Positions 1 through 6,270 of a stretch of DNA of 12,583 bases are shown here, one piece after another (position 1 is the stretch's first letter; each line of letters starts with the position of its first letter). The notes under the pieces are model-generated. The model had not been told where the DNA came from. It worked only from the letters and a program-made list of their open reading frames with translations, and did not search any database. Position numbers and translations under genes: made by a program. The stretch is taken from positions 1 to 12,583 of the forward strand of contig JAVBQJ010000108.1 in NCBI GenBank assembly GCA_031549115.1. The letters run 5' to 3'. The DNA is from JAVBQJ01 sp031549115. GTDB lineage: Bacteria > Verrucomicrobiota > Lentisphaeria > Victivallales > Victivallaceae.

Positions 1-48
1 GCGGGGTTGGTCTAAGTTAGCCCGTTTTGCTTATTGGCTCTCCCTTGG

Positions 49-90
49 CCCTCCCCCGTACCCCCACCCTCATCCCCCTCAAACCTTTTT
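49..90 (+). repeat. 42-bp pyrimidine-rich intergenic repeat, module A, left copy
   Basis: This C/T-rich stretch (CCCTCCCCCGTAC... to CTCAAACCTTTTT) reappears in the same orientation at 12408-12449 with only two differences by eye (40 of 42 positions). It lies outside any gene and leads straight into the palindromic module at 80-127. Two near-identical copies more than 12 kb apart suggest a dispersed intergenic repeat of this genome. Function is unknown; no transposase is nearby. Confidence 0.75.
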
Positions 91-127
91 AATGTAATTT
101 TTTGCCCCGCTGGGCAAAAAATGAGCT
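80..127 (+). repeat. 48-bp palindrome-bearing repeat, module B, left copy
   Basis: CAAACCTTTTT followed by a hairpin and TGAGCT. The hairpin has an 11-bp perfect stem, ATTTTTTGCCC (97-107) with GGGCAAAAAAT (112-122) and loop CGCT. The same 48 bases occur in inverted orientation at 12513-12560 with four differences, all transitions. The T run is on the 5' arm and the A run on the 3' arm, the reverse of an intrinsic terminator, so this is not a terminator. It ends only 13 bases before the DUF1835 start codon. It may be a REP-like or miniature mobile element. Confidence 0.75.
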
Positions 128-140
128 TGGGTATCGTATT

Positions 141-851
141 ATGCGGCATATTTTCAACGGCGACTGCGCTTGCGAGGCGTTCCGGGCGACGGGGCGGAAC
201 GACGGCGAATTGTTGGTCTGGCGCGAAAATTACCTCTGGGGCGAACTGCCGGGACCGGACACGCCGACGGAGGAGTTCCTGGCCGTCCGCGCCCGTGCGT
301 TGGCCCGGATGGCCCCGGAAATCCCGGAAGCGAAAATTCTCGCCGACCTGACGGCGAAAGAGGCGGCAATCGCCTCGATCCGGCCGGACGAGACGGTGTA
401 TTTGTGGTTCGATTGCTGCATGTACGACGCGCTGCTGCTGGCGCGGATCTTCGACCGGCTGAACCGGCTGCCCGCGCCGCCGGAGGTGTATTTGAGCTGC
501 GCCGAGCCGGTCGACTTTCACCATACGCGGCGCTTGACTCCCGGCGCCGTCCGCCTCGGCGCCGCCATGTGGCAAGCCATAACCTCCGGCAAAGAGGCGA
601 TCGACGCGTTATTGGCCGCCGTCGATTTTTCCGAACTGCCGAATCTGCGCGAGGGATTGGAGCGTTACCGCGAAGACATCCCCGACGCCGACGGCTGGAC
701 CCGCACCCTGCGCCAACTGCAGGCGCTCCAGGATCGCGGCATCACCGGATTCGACGCGATTTTCCAGGCCCAGGCCACATACGAGAAGCACCCGTTCATG
801 GGCGACAGCCACTGCCGGTTGCTGCTGCTGCGTCTGCGGGAATTGCGCTGA
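141..851 (+). CDS. DUF1835 domain-containing protein
   Basis: A 236-residue protein of unknown function. Its N-terminus (HIFNGDCACEAF, then GELLVWREN and WGELPGP) matches the pattern I know for the DUF1835 family, and the later VYLWFDCCMYDALLLARIFDRLN segment fits the second conserved block. It has no signal peptide or membrane segment, so it is probably cytosolic. I chose the ATG at 141 because homologues begin almost directly with the HIFNGD motif. The longer reading from a TTG at 102 would start inside the palindromic repeat and is unlikely. No good Shine-Dalgarno is visible. Members often occur as stand-alone genes, and the biochemical role is not established. The gene stands alone here, with repeat DNA upstream and a long regulatory gap downstream. 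Confidence 0.8.
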   Translation: MRHIFNGDCACEAFRATGRNDGELLVWRENYLWGELPGPDTPTEEFLAVRARALARMAPEIPEAKILADLTAKEAAIASIRPDETVYLWFDCCMYDALLLARIFDRLNRLPAPPEVYLSCAEPVDFHHTRRLTPGAVRLGAAMWQAITSGKEAIDALLAAVDFSELPNLREGLERYREDIPDADGWTRTLRQLQALQDRGITGFDAIFQAQATYEKHPFMGDSHCRLLLLRLRELR

Positions 852-1086
852 AAGAGGCGCGAAGACCATCCGGAAATCAACAAAAGAGAAACCGACCATT
901 CATTACCCTTTTTCGGCGCTTTTCCCCTGTCCGTCATGCCCCGCCGCCACCGGAATTCCGGCAAAAACGCCTCCCGCGTCAAGTGTTCTATCCCACGCAC
1001 ACTCAACATGTCAAGCATATATTTGACACATGTCAGACCGCAAAAAACCGGGAATCAATATATTACAAAAAAATGACAAAAAAATA
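852..1086. other. Intergenic region upstream of the PEP-CTERM-like gene
   Basis: No gene is supported in 852-1170. The first half is GC-rich and holds a perfect 12-base palindrome CCGGAATTCCGG (950-961). From about 1000 on it becomes AT-rich with several A runs and the TGACA/TGTCA words described separately. No clear terminator for the DUF1835 gene is visible. Confidence 0.6.
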
Positions 1087-1092
1087 TTGACA
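1009..1092 (+). promoter_or_regulatory. Cluster of TGACA/TGTCA words, candidate operator sites
   Basis: Five copies of TGACA or its complement TGTCA lie within 84 bases: 1009-1013 (TGTCA), 1024-1028 (TGACA), 1031-1035 (TGTCA), 1074-1078 (TGACA) and 1088-1092 (TGACA, inside the -35 box). Two arrangements are inverted repeats: TGTCAA-8-TTGACA at 1009-1028 and TGACA-CA-TGTCA at 1024-1035. This is compatible with binding of a dimeric regulator upstream of and overlapping the promoter. No regulator gene lies in the window, so its identity is unknown. Confidence 0.4.
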
Positions 1093-1115
1093 AAAAGTGA
1101 TTTGTCTGCTATATT
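1087..1115 (+). promoter_or_regulatory. Sigma-70-type promoter of the PEP-CTERM-like gene
   Basis: TTGACA (1087-1092) is a perfect -35 consensus. After exactly 17 bases comes TATATT (1110-1115), five of six matches to the -10 consensus. Transcription would start near 1122, leaving a leader of about 50 bases that carries a small hairpin (TCCGG-ATTG-CCGGA near 1131-1144) and a purine-rich ribosome site, GGGGG, shortly before ATGATG at 1171. The quality of this promoter suggests a highly expressed gene. Confidence 0.75.
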
Positions 1116-1170
1116 TATAGTAATAAACTCCGGATTGCCGGAAAAGCAGAGAATTAACAGGGGGAAATAG

Positions 1171-1731
1171 ATGATGAAAAAAACATTACTGCTTCTGATG
1201 ATGGTGGCGGCGGCGGCTGTTTTCGCCGTTCCGCAGATCGCGAACACGGATGACTTGACCTTTTCGAGCAACAGCGGCGGCTGGTTCGACATCCAGAGCG
1301 ACGGGGCTTTGACGCTCACGTACTACTCGCCGAACTCGAAGTACGGTCTGGACACCGTATTCGGCTATTCGGTGCTGGATGCCAACGGCAATGAGATTTC
1401 CCGGACGGAATTGGCCGTCAAGCCCAACACCAGTGTGACCATTGACGGCCTGAAGAGCGGTGACAAGATCGCTTTCTGGGTGGAATCGAAGAAGGGTAAC
1501 TTCACCAGTCTCGACAGCGGCGCTTTCGTCAACGGCACGAAGGGCAACCTGGAATACTGGGTCGTCGGCAACGGCAGCACGGAAATCGCGTTCGTCACCG
1601 GCTATACGTCCAAGCCGTCGCCCACCCCCAGCGGCGCGCCGCTGCCCGGCGTGGCGGCGACCCTGTTGCTGGGAGGCGCGGGCCTGTACATGCTGCAGCG
1701 CAAGCGTCGGAAGAATGCGGTAAAGAGCTGA
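1171..1731 (+). CDS. Secreted protein with PEP-CTERM-like sorting signal
   Basis: A 186-residue exported protein. Residues 1-19 form a classic signal peptide (MMKK, a leucine/alanine core, VFA before VPQ). The mature part (about 20-145) is rich in Thr, Ser, Asn and Gly and looks like a beta-sandwich, with no catalytic motif I recognise. Residues 148-156 are a Pro/Ser/Thr linker. The C-terminus has the tripartite pattern of PEP-CTERM-like anchors: PLPG (157-160), a hydrophobic stretch (161-175) and a basic tail RKRRK (177-181). By family knowledge such tails are processed by an exosortase, and the protein is displayed on or released from the outer surface. No exosortase gene is in the window. 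The canonical VPEP is replaced by PLPG, a variant I associate with Lentisphaerota and relatives. The start could be either ATG of the ATGATG pair (1171 or 1174). Confidence 0.8.
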   Translation: MMKKTLLLLMMVAAAAVFAVPQIANTDDLTFSSNSGGWFDIQSDGALTLTYYSPNSKYGLDTVFGYSVLDANGNEISRTELAVKPNTSVTIDGLKSGDKIAFWVESKKGNFTSLDSGAFVNGTKGNLEYWVVGNGSTEIAFVTGYTSKPSPTPSGAPLPGVAATLLLGGAGLYMLQRKRRKNAVKS

Positions 1732-1748
1732 TCTCTGAGCCAACCACA

Positions 1749-1780
1749 AAAAGGCCGTCTTTGAAAAAAGACGGCCTTTT
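1749..1780. terminator. Bidirectional intrinsic terminator between convergent genes
   Basis: Perfect 14-bp stem AAAAGGCCGTCTTT (1749-1762) and AAAGACGGCCTTTT (1767-1780) with a GAAA tetraloop. The A run before and T run after the GC core make it work on both strands. It stops the PEP-CTERM-like gene (stop at 1729-1731). On the other strand its edge overlaps the first base of the pseudouridine synthase stop codon (1780-1782). Confidence 0.9.
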
Positions 1781-2505
1781 CAGTTTTCGGGCGCCGGGTT
1801 TCTCTGGCTGGCGGCAATCTCCGCCGGGGTCAATTCGCGCCAGCCGCCGGGCGTCAGGCCGCCGAGATCCAGCGATCCGGTCCGGTAGCGTATCAGGCGG
1901 GTGACGCGGACATCGCAACTGGCGATCAGGCGCCGGATTTCCCGTTTTTTCCCCTCGTTGAGGACGAAGCGGTAGCGTTGCGGCGCCAGCACGTCGATCC
2001 GGCGCGGATGCAGGAATTCACCGGCGTCACGGATCCCCTGCCGCAGCTTCTGCAATTCGCCGGGTGTGAGCGCCCGGTCGGTAACGACCTCGTATTCCTT
2101 CAGAATCTCATAACGCGGATGGGTCAGGCGCAACACATAATCACCGTCGTTGGAAAAGATCAGCAGCCCCTCGCTGTCCTGGTCCAGCCGCCCGGCCGAA
2201 AACAGCCGTTCGCCGGCGGGAATCAAATCGACGGCGAGTTTGGCGGCGTGCCGGTCGGCATTGCTGCAGACATAACCGCGCGGCTTGTAGAGCATCACAT
2301 AACGGCGCGCGGCAAAGACGATCGGGCTGCCGTCGAGTTCGACGCGATCCGATGGCGCGACCGGCGTGGCCGGATCGGTGATGACGGCGCCGTTGACTTT
2401 CACCCGCCCCGCTTTGATGCAAACGGCGGCCTGGCGGCGGCTGACCCGGCCGGAACGGCTCAGATATTTGGTTAAATTGCTGAAATCATCGGGTTCGGAG
2501 GTCAT
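1780..2505 (-). CDS. RsuA/RluB-family rRNA pseudouridine synthase
   Basis: A 241-residue enzyme that isomerises a uridine in ribosomal RNA to pseudouridine. An S4 RNA-binding domain occupies roughly residues 11-60 (LTKYLSRSGRVSRRQA, then AGRVKVNGAVI). The catalytic domain follows: LYKPRGYVCSN (72-82), then GRLDQDSEGLLIFSNDG with the catalytic Asp at about 108, then the family's LNEGKKREIRRL block (182-193). The last block and the KPRG motif resemble RluB (23S rRNA) more than RsuA (16S rRNA), but the exact target base cannot be fixed from sequence, so I give no symbol. I use the ATG at 2503-2505. A TTG at 2524-2526 in frame adds seven residues. A GGAG lies 15 bases before the ATG, rather far, so the start is uncertain. 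It is divergent from rsmI, another rRNA-modification gene. Confidence 0.88.
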   Translation of the reverse strand: MTSEPDDFSNLTKYLSRSGRVSRRQAAVCIKAGRVKVNGAVITDPATPVAPSDRVELDGSPIVFAARRYVMLYKPRGYVCSNADRHAAKLAVDLIPAGERLFSAGRLDQDSEGLLIFSNDGDYVLRLTHPRYEILKEYEVVTDRALTPGELQKLRQGIRDAGEFLHPRRIDVLAPQRYRFVLNEGKKREIRRLIASCDVRVTRLIRYRTGSLDLGGLTPGGWRELTPAEIAASQRNPAPEN

Positions 2506-2578
2506 ATCGGGTTGTTTTTTCTCCAAAAAAGATTATTTTAATTGCAGAGACGATTTCTCTTTTTACGATAAACCGGTT

Positions 2579-3307
2579 ATGGGTATTTTGCAAATGGGCG
2601 AGGCAGGAAAATTGTCGCTGGTGGCGACGCCGATCGGCAATCTCGAAGATATCACGCTGCGCGCGTTGCGGATTTTGCGCGAGGCGGAGATCATCGCCGC
2701 CGAAGACACCCGGCGGACCCGGATTCTGCTGTCGCACTTCGAAATTCCGACGCCGACGCTGATCAGCTTTCACGCGCACAACGAGCACTTCAAATGCGAC
2801 GGATTGCTGGATCAGGTGATGACGGGGAAGCGGGTGGCGCTGGTCAGCGACGCCGGGACTCCGGCGATCGCCGATCCGGGATTTTTCATCGTCCGGCGAG
2901 CGGTGGAGCGCGGGATCGAACCGGAGATCATCCCGGGAGTATCGGCGCTGACTTTCGCCGCGGTGGCGGCGGGCATCCCGGTGGACCGGTTCACATTTTA
3001 CGGCTTTCCGCCGGTCAAATCGGGGCGGAAGCGGCAATTTTTCGAAGCGCTGCTGGCCCGCGGGGAGAGCGGATTTTTTTATGAATCCCCGCACCGGGTG
3101 GCAATGGCGCTGGCGTTGATCGAGGAGCTGGGCGGCGGGGCGCGCCAGGCGGCGGTGATTCGCGAAGCGACCAAAATGCACGAGGAGGTGTTGCGCGGGC
3201 CGGTCGCGGAGCTGGCTGAATTTCTGCGCCGGACTCCCCCCAAAGGTGAATTCGTAGTGGCGATCGGCAAAGAGACAACCAGAGAAAAGGAGGTTGATGA
3301 TGAGTAA
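2579..3307 (+). CDS. rsmI: 16S rRNA (cytidine-1402-2'-O)-methyltransferase RsmI
   Basis: A 242-residue SAM-dependent methyltransferase of the tetrapyrrole-methylase fold that 2'-O-methylates C1402 in the ribosomal decoding centre. Diagnostic blocks: LSLVATPIGNLEDITLRAL (12-30), AAEDTRRTRILLSHF (40-54), SDAGTPAIADPG (90-101), PGVSAL (119-124), FYGFPPVKSGRKRQFF (140-155), FYESPHR (167-173) and VIREATKMHEE (193-203). It ends just after GEFVVAIG. E. coli RsmI is about 40 residues longer and carries an additional C-terminal segment that is missing here. I start at ATG 2579; ATG 2594 is a close alternative and neither has a clear ribosome site. The reading frame continues upstream to 2366, but that part overlaps the divergent pseudouridine synthase and is not real. 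The 3' end overlaps the next gene. Confidence 0.93.
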   Translation: MGILQMGEAGKLSLVATPIGNLEDITLRALRILREAEIIAAEDTRRTRILLSHFEIPTPTLISFHAHNEHFKCDGLLDQVMTGKRVALVSDAGTPAIADPGFFIVRRAVERGIEPEIIPGVSALTFAAVAAGIPVDRFTFYGFPPVKSGRKRQFFEALLARGESGFFYESPHRVAMALALIEELGGGARQAAVIREATKMHEEVLRGPVAELAEFLRRTPPKGEFVVAIGKETTREKEVDDE

Positions 3308-3860
3308 GGCAATGAAGATGGTATTGATCGCGGCGCTGGCGCTGTGCGGCATTCACGCGCAGGCGGAAATGGCGTTGATCCTGGGGGTCCGCGCCGCCAA
3401 CCGGGGCGCGTGTGAAAACAATTTGAAAGCGATCGGCGACCTGATCGCGGTCTACACGACGTTGGAGGGCGGTCAATTGCCGGCGGCGGACAACGCGGCG
3501 GGACTGAAGGAGTTCGGCGGCGGTTATTCGCAGTGCGCCACGCGCCACTTCAAAACGGACAAGGAAACCAAGGATCCGGTCGAACGCGACAACTCGTACA
3601 TTTATCTGGGCGGCTTCAATCTGGAGCAGCTGTCGAATCCGGCGCTGGTGCCGCTGGTGTTCGACAAGCCGGGCAACAATCATGTGAACGTGTTGTTCGC
3701 GGATATGCATGTGGAGTCGTACAAGGTTTCGGACATCAAGAGCTGCACGCAGATCATCGACGAGCTGAACAAGGAGAAGAAGTTTCCGGAAGAGCTGCTG
3801 ACGAAGCTGCAGGAAAAAGCCAAAAAGATCGACGAAGCCCTGGGCTACGAAAAGAAATAA
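3300..3860 (+). CDS. Secreted protein with degenerate H-X9-DG (pseudopilin-like) C-terminal motif
   Basis: A 186-residue exported protein. Residues 1-22 are a signal peptide (MSKAMKMVLIAALALCGIHAQA). The stretch CENNLKAIGDLIAVYTTLEGGQLP (38-61) resembles the segment after the pilin helix in DUF1559/H-X9-DG proteins. NNHVNVLFADMHVESY (126-141) resembles their NVLFADGHVE tail, with Met in place of the usual Gly and shorter His-Asp spacing. The usual prepilin peptidase motif (FTLIELLV-like) is absent and an ordinary signal peptide takes its place, so this is a soluble or surface derivative rather than an assembled pseudopilin. The C-terminus (about 150-186) is charged and helical. A strong ribosome site, AAAAGGAGG (3285-3293), lies inside rsmI. 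Starts at 3294 (TTG), 3297 (ATG) and 3300 (ATG) are possible, and 3300 has the best spacing. It overlaps the rsmI end by 8 bases, implying translational coupling. Role unknown. Confidence 0.75.
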   Translation: MSKAMKMVLIAALALCGIHAQAEMALILGVRAANRGACENNLKAIGDLIAVYTTLEGGQLPAADNAAGLKEFGGGYSQCATRHFKTDKETKDPVERDNSYIYLGGFNLEQLSNPALVPLVFDKPGNNHVNVLFADMHVESYKVSDIKSCTQIIDELNKEKKFPEELLTKLQEKAKKIDEALGYEKK

Positions 3861-3881
3861 TCCAAAAAAACAATTAAAATA

Positions 3882-4096
3882 TAGAGCCGCGAAGCGGCGG
3901 TCTGCACTCCGTCATACGGATGCACCGGTCCAGCAGGTGAATTCTGCTGGTCGCCCTCAAAAGAGGGCGAAATCCAGGGAAGCGAGCCGGGAGGCGAGCG
4001 GATCATCCCGAGGTAGCGATGGTGGAGGTAAAACTGGAAGCGTGAGCAACAGTTTAACCTCCACATAGAGCGAACGAGGCGCCGCAACTGCGGCGG
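3882..4096 (+). ncRNA. Structured non-coding element, copy 1 (short-arm form)
   Basis: A 215-base element homologous to 6271-6570, starting at TAGAGCC just after the upstream stop codon and ending about 50 bases before the glycyl radical enzyme. Hairpins in order: GCCGC-GAA-GCGGC (3886-3898); TCCG-TCATA-CGGA (3908-3920); CCAGCAG-7-CTGCTGG (3930-3950); TCGCCCTC-AAAA-GAGGGCGA (3951-3970); GCC-GGGA-GGC (3986-3995); the long stem 4022-4036 with 4050-4064 (one A-A mismatch) closing the conserved loop GAAGCGTGAGCAA; and GCGCCGC-AACT-GCGGCGG (4080-4096). Compared with copy 2, five pairs of the long stem and one of the last hairpin show compensatory changes while loops and junctions are conserved, so structure is under selection. 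No open reading frame is credible. Strand is assigned from purine-rich loops and from both copies pointing towards the downstream genes; the opposite strand cannot be excluded. Confidence 0.75.
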
Positions 4097-4144
4097 AAAA
4101 ACAACGGTCGCAGACCGGTACATAGTAACCAAGAGCGAATAACT

Positions 4145-6244
4145 ATGGATTCCACATTTCGGGCACAGATGATCCGGAAGCGGGACGAGCGGGAACAACG
4201 CGAATTGCGCGGCCGGCGTTCGGAGCAGAATCCGGTCGTCGACGCCGCCATCTGGCGGGAGATCGGCACGATGCCGTCAGCCCAGCTGCGGGCCGGGGAA
4301 TTCGCCCGGCGGCGGCTGGCGGCCTACGAATTCGAGCTGGACGATTATGAATTGCTGGCCGGGCGGGTACGGATTCATGCGCCGAACGAGCCGGAGTGGC
4401 GGAAAGCGGCCGAATTCTGCGCCGGTTTTCCATTGGCGCCCGGCCAGACCGGCCATTGCGAGCTGGATTTGGAGCTCCTGATGGCCGAAGGTCTCGACGG
4501 TGTAAGCGCCCGGGTCCGGGCATTGCGGCAAAAAACCGCCGATGCCACAGCCGGGGAGTTTTATCTGTCCTGCGAAGCCTCGCTGGAGGGAATGCGCTTT
4601 TTTATCGAACACGCCGCCGATGCGGTCGCGGCGAAAATGCCGGCGGCTTCGCCGGAGCGCCGGGAGGAGCTGCAAACGCTGCTCCGGGTGTGCCGCAATA
4701 TCAGCCATCGGGCGCCGGCGGATTTTTACGAAGCGATTCAGCTGTTGTGGCTGGCGATTCAATGCGTGATGTCGGGGTGCCGGGTTTATCTGGTCTGCCC
4801 CGGCCACCTGGACCGGCTGCTGGCGCCGTTCGCCGATACCGTGGACGCCGAACGCGGCATCGAGCTGATCGAAGGGCTGTATTTTCAGATCAACGCGTAT
4901 GAGCCCGGCGGCCTGGCCTACGGCGTGATGGTCGGAGGCCGCGATGCCGACGGCCGCGATGTCACCAATCCGGTTTCGTATTGGGCGTTGGAGGCGATGC
5001 GCCGGACGCGGCTGGTGTATCCGACGGTCGGCATCTGCCGGCATGCGGGAACGCCGGACGCGCTGGTGGATCTCGGGATCGAGTTGATCGCCGACGGCGT
5101 GAGCAACGTCGCTTTTTTCGGCGACGAGACCATCACCGACGGCTTGAAGCGGCGCGGCGTACCGGAAGCCGAAGCGTGCCGCTATCAGAATTCCACCTGC
5201 GTCGAGATCACGCCGTCGGGGGCGAGCAATATCTGGGTGGCGTCGCCGTACTTCAGCTTGTGCGGCATTCTGCTGGAATTGCTGCATCAGGCGGTCGGCC
5301 GGGGGCGACAATTCGCCGACTTCGACGCGTTTTTGACGGCATACCGTGAACTCCTGGGGCGGAAAATCGCCGAAGGGGTGGCACAGCAGAATCAATGGCG
5401 CCGGGAGCGGCGCGAATACGGTCGCAAACCGCTGCAAAGCGTTTTCACCCGGGATTGCCTGGCGCGGGGGCGCGACATCGACGACGGCGGCGCCGTCTAC
5501 AACTGGGTCGAGTGTTCGTTCGTCGGTCTGGCGACTCTGGTCGCTTCGCTGGTGGTGATCGATCGCGAAGTGTTCCGCGACAAACGGCTGACGCTGGCGG
5601 CGCTCGACGCGATACTCGAACGCAACTTCGCCGACGCCGAAGACCTGCGCCAGAAATTTTTGCGGCATTATCCGAAATACGGCAATGCGGAACCGGAGGT
5701 CGATGCGTTGATTCCGCCGCTGGTCGAATTTTTGAAGCAGGAGTGCGCCCGTTACCGGATGGAACCGGACGACGCGCCGTTCGTGCCGGGGACATTCTGC
5801 TGGATCATGCATCAATTGCTCGGGGCGGATTGCGGCGCGACGCCGGACGGGCGGACGGCGGGGTTTCCGTTTGCCGACGGCGGCGGGCCGGCGCAGGGGC
5901 GCGAACACGGCGGACCGACCCGGGCGGCATTGTCGGCGAGTTCGTGGGAACAGGGCGACCTGTTGGGCGGTTTCGCGTTCAACATGAAGTTCAGCAAGGA
6001 GCTGGTGTCGTCGCCGGAGGGGAAGCTGGCGTTGAAAGCGGTGGTGTTGACTTTTCTCGACCGCGGCGGCTTCGAAACCCAGATCAACGTGCTGGACACG
6101 GGGGTCCTGGAGCGGGCGCTGCGGGAACCGGAGGCGTTTCACGATCTGGTGGTCCGCATCGGCGGTTACACCGATTATTTTACCCGGCTGTCGGACGCGA
6201 TGAAGCAGGAAGTGCTGATGCGGACGGAATATACCCGGTTTTGA
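4145..6244 (+). CDS. Glycyl radical enzyme (pyruvate formate-lyase superfamily)
   Basis: A 699-residue oxygen-sensitive radical enzyme. The active-site thiyl cysteine is Cys352 in NSTCVEI (349-355), with Glu354 as the usual general base of the C-x-E motif. The glycyl radical loop is RIGGYTDYFTRL (671-682), with Gly674 as the radical site and the typical end EVLMRTEY. The block TPDGRTAGFPFADGG...QGREHGGPT (566-592) is characteristic of the dehydratase/lyase branch rather than true pyruvate formate-lyase, whose active site has two adjacent cysteines. Most family members are about 780-850 residues, so this one has a compact N-terminus. The substrate cannot be assigned; a diol or polyol dehydratase-like or C-C/C-N lyase role is possible. 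Structured elements lie before and after it, and its activase follows at 6598. The ATG has only a weak purine-rich site (AAGAGCGA) upstream. Confidence 0.9.
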   Translation: MDSTFRAQMIRKRDEREQRELRGRRSEQNPVVDAAIWREIGTMPSAQLRAGEFARRRLAAYEFELDDYELLAGRVRIHAPNEPEWRKAAEFCAGFPLAPGQTGHCELDLELLMAEGLDGVSARVRALRQKTADATAGEFYLSCEASLEGMRFFIEHAADAVAAKMPAASPERREELQTLLRVCRNISHRAPADFYEAIQLLWLAIQCVMSGCRVYLVCPGHLDRLLAPFADTVDAERGIELIEGLYFQINAYEPGGLAYGVMVGGRDADGRDVTNPVSYWALEAMRRTRLVYPTVGICRHAGTPDALVDLGIELIADGVSNVAFFGDETITDGLKRRGVPEAEACRYQNSTCVEITPSGASNIWVASPYFSLCGILLELLHQAVGRGRQFADFDAFLTAYRELLGRKIAEGVAQQNQWRRERREYGRKPLQSVFTRDCLARGRDIDDGGAVYNWVECSFVGLATLVASLVVIDREVFRDKRLTLAALDAILERNFADAEDLRQKFLRHYPKYGNAEPEVDALIPPLVEFLKQECARYRMEPDDAPFVPGTFCWIMHQLLGADCGATPDGRTAGFPFADGGGPAQGREHGGPTRAALSASSWEQGDLLGGFAFNMKFSKELVSSPEGKLALKAVVLTFLDRGGFETQINVLDTGVLERALREPEAFHDLVVRIGGYTDYFTRLSDAMKQEVLMRTEYTRF

Positions 6245-6270
6245 GCCGGGTGTGTTTAAAAATAAAAAAG

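Noticed and set aside
80..127. T-rich palindromes (97-122, 12518-12543, 8029-8054) as intrinsic terminators
   Set aside because: The T run is on the 5' arm and the A run on the 3' arm, the opposite of a terminator on either strand.
102..140. TTG start at 102 for the DUF1835 gene
   Set aside because: It lies inside the repeated palindrome, and family members start at or near the HIFNGD motif, which favours ATG 141.
3882..4096. Element copies as a group II intron, retron, riboswitch or HEARO/omega-RNA with certainty
   Set aside because: No GUGCG start, domain V, reverse transcriptase, TnpB or IscB gene, or known riboswitch core is visible. A HEARO/omega-RNA relationship remains only a hypothesis to test.
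3845..4198. Complement-strand open frame over element copy 1, with a similar frame over copy 2 (within 6301-7452)
   Set aside because: The two frames share peptide pieces only because the underlying non-coding elements are homologous. Base changes follow stem pairing, not codon positions, and the frames run into genes on the other strand.
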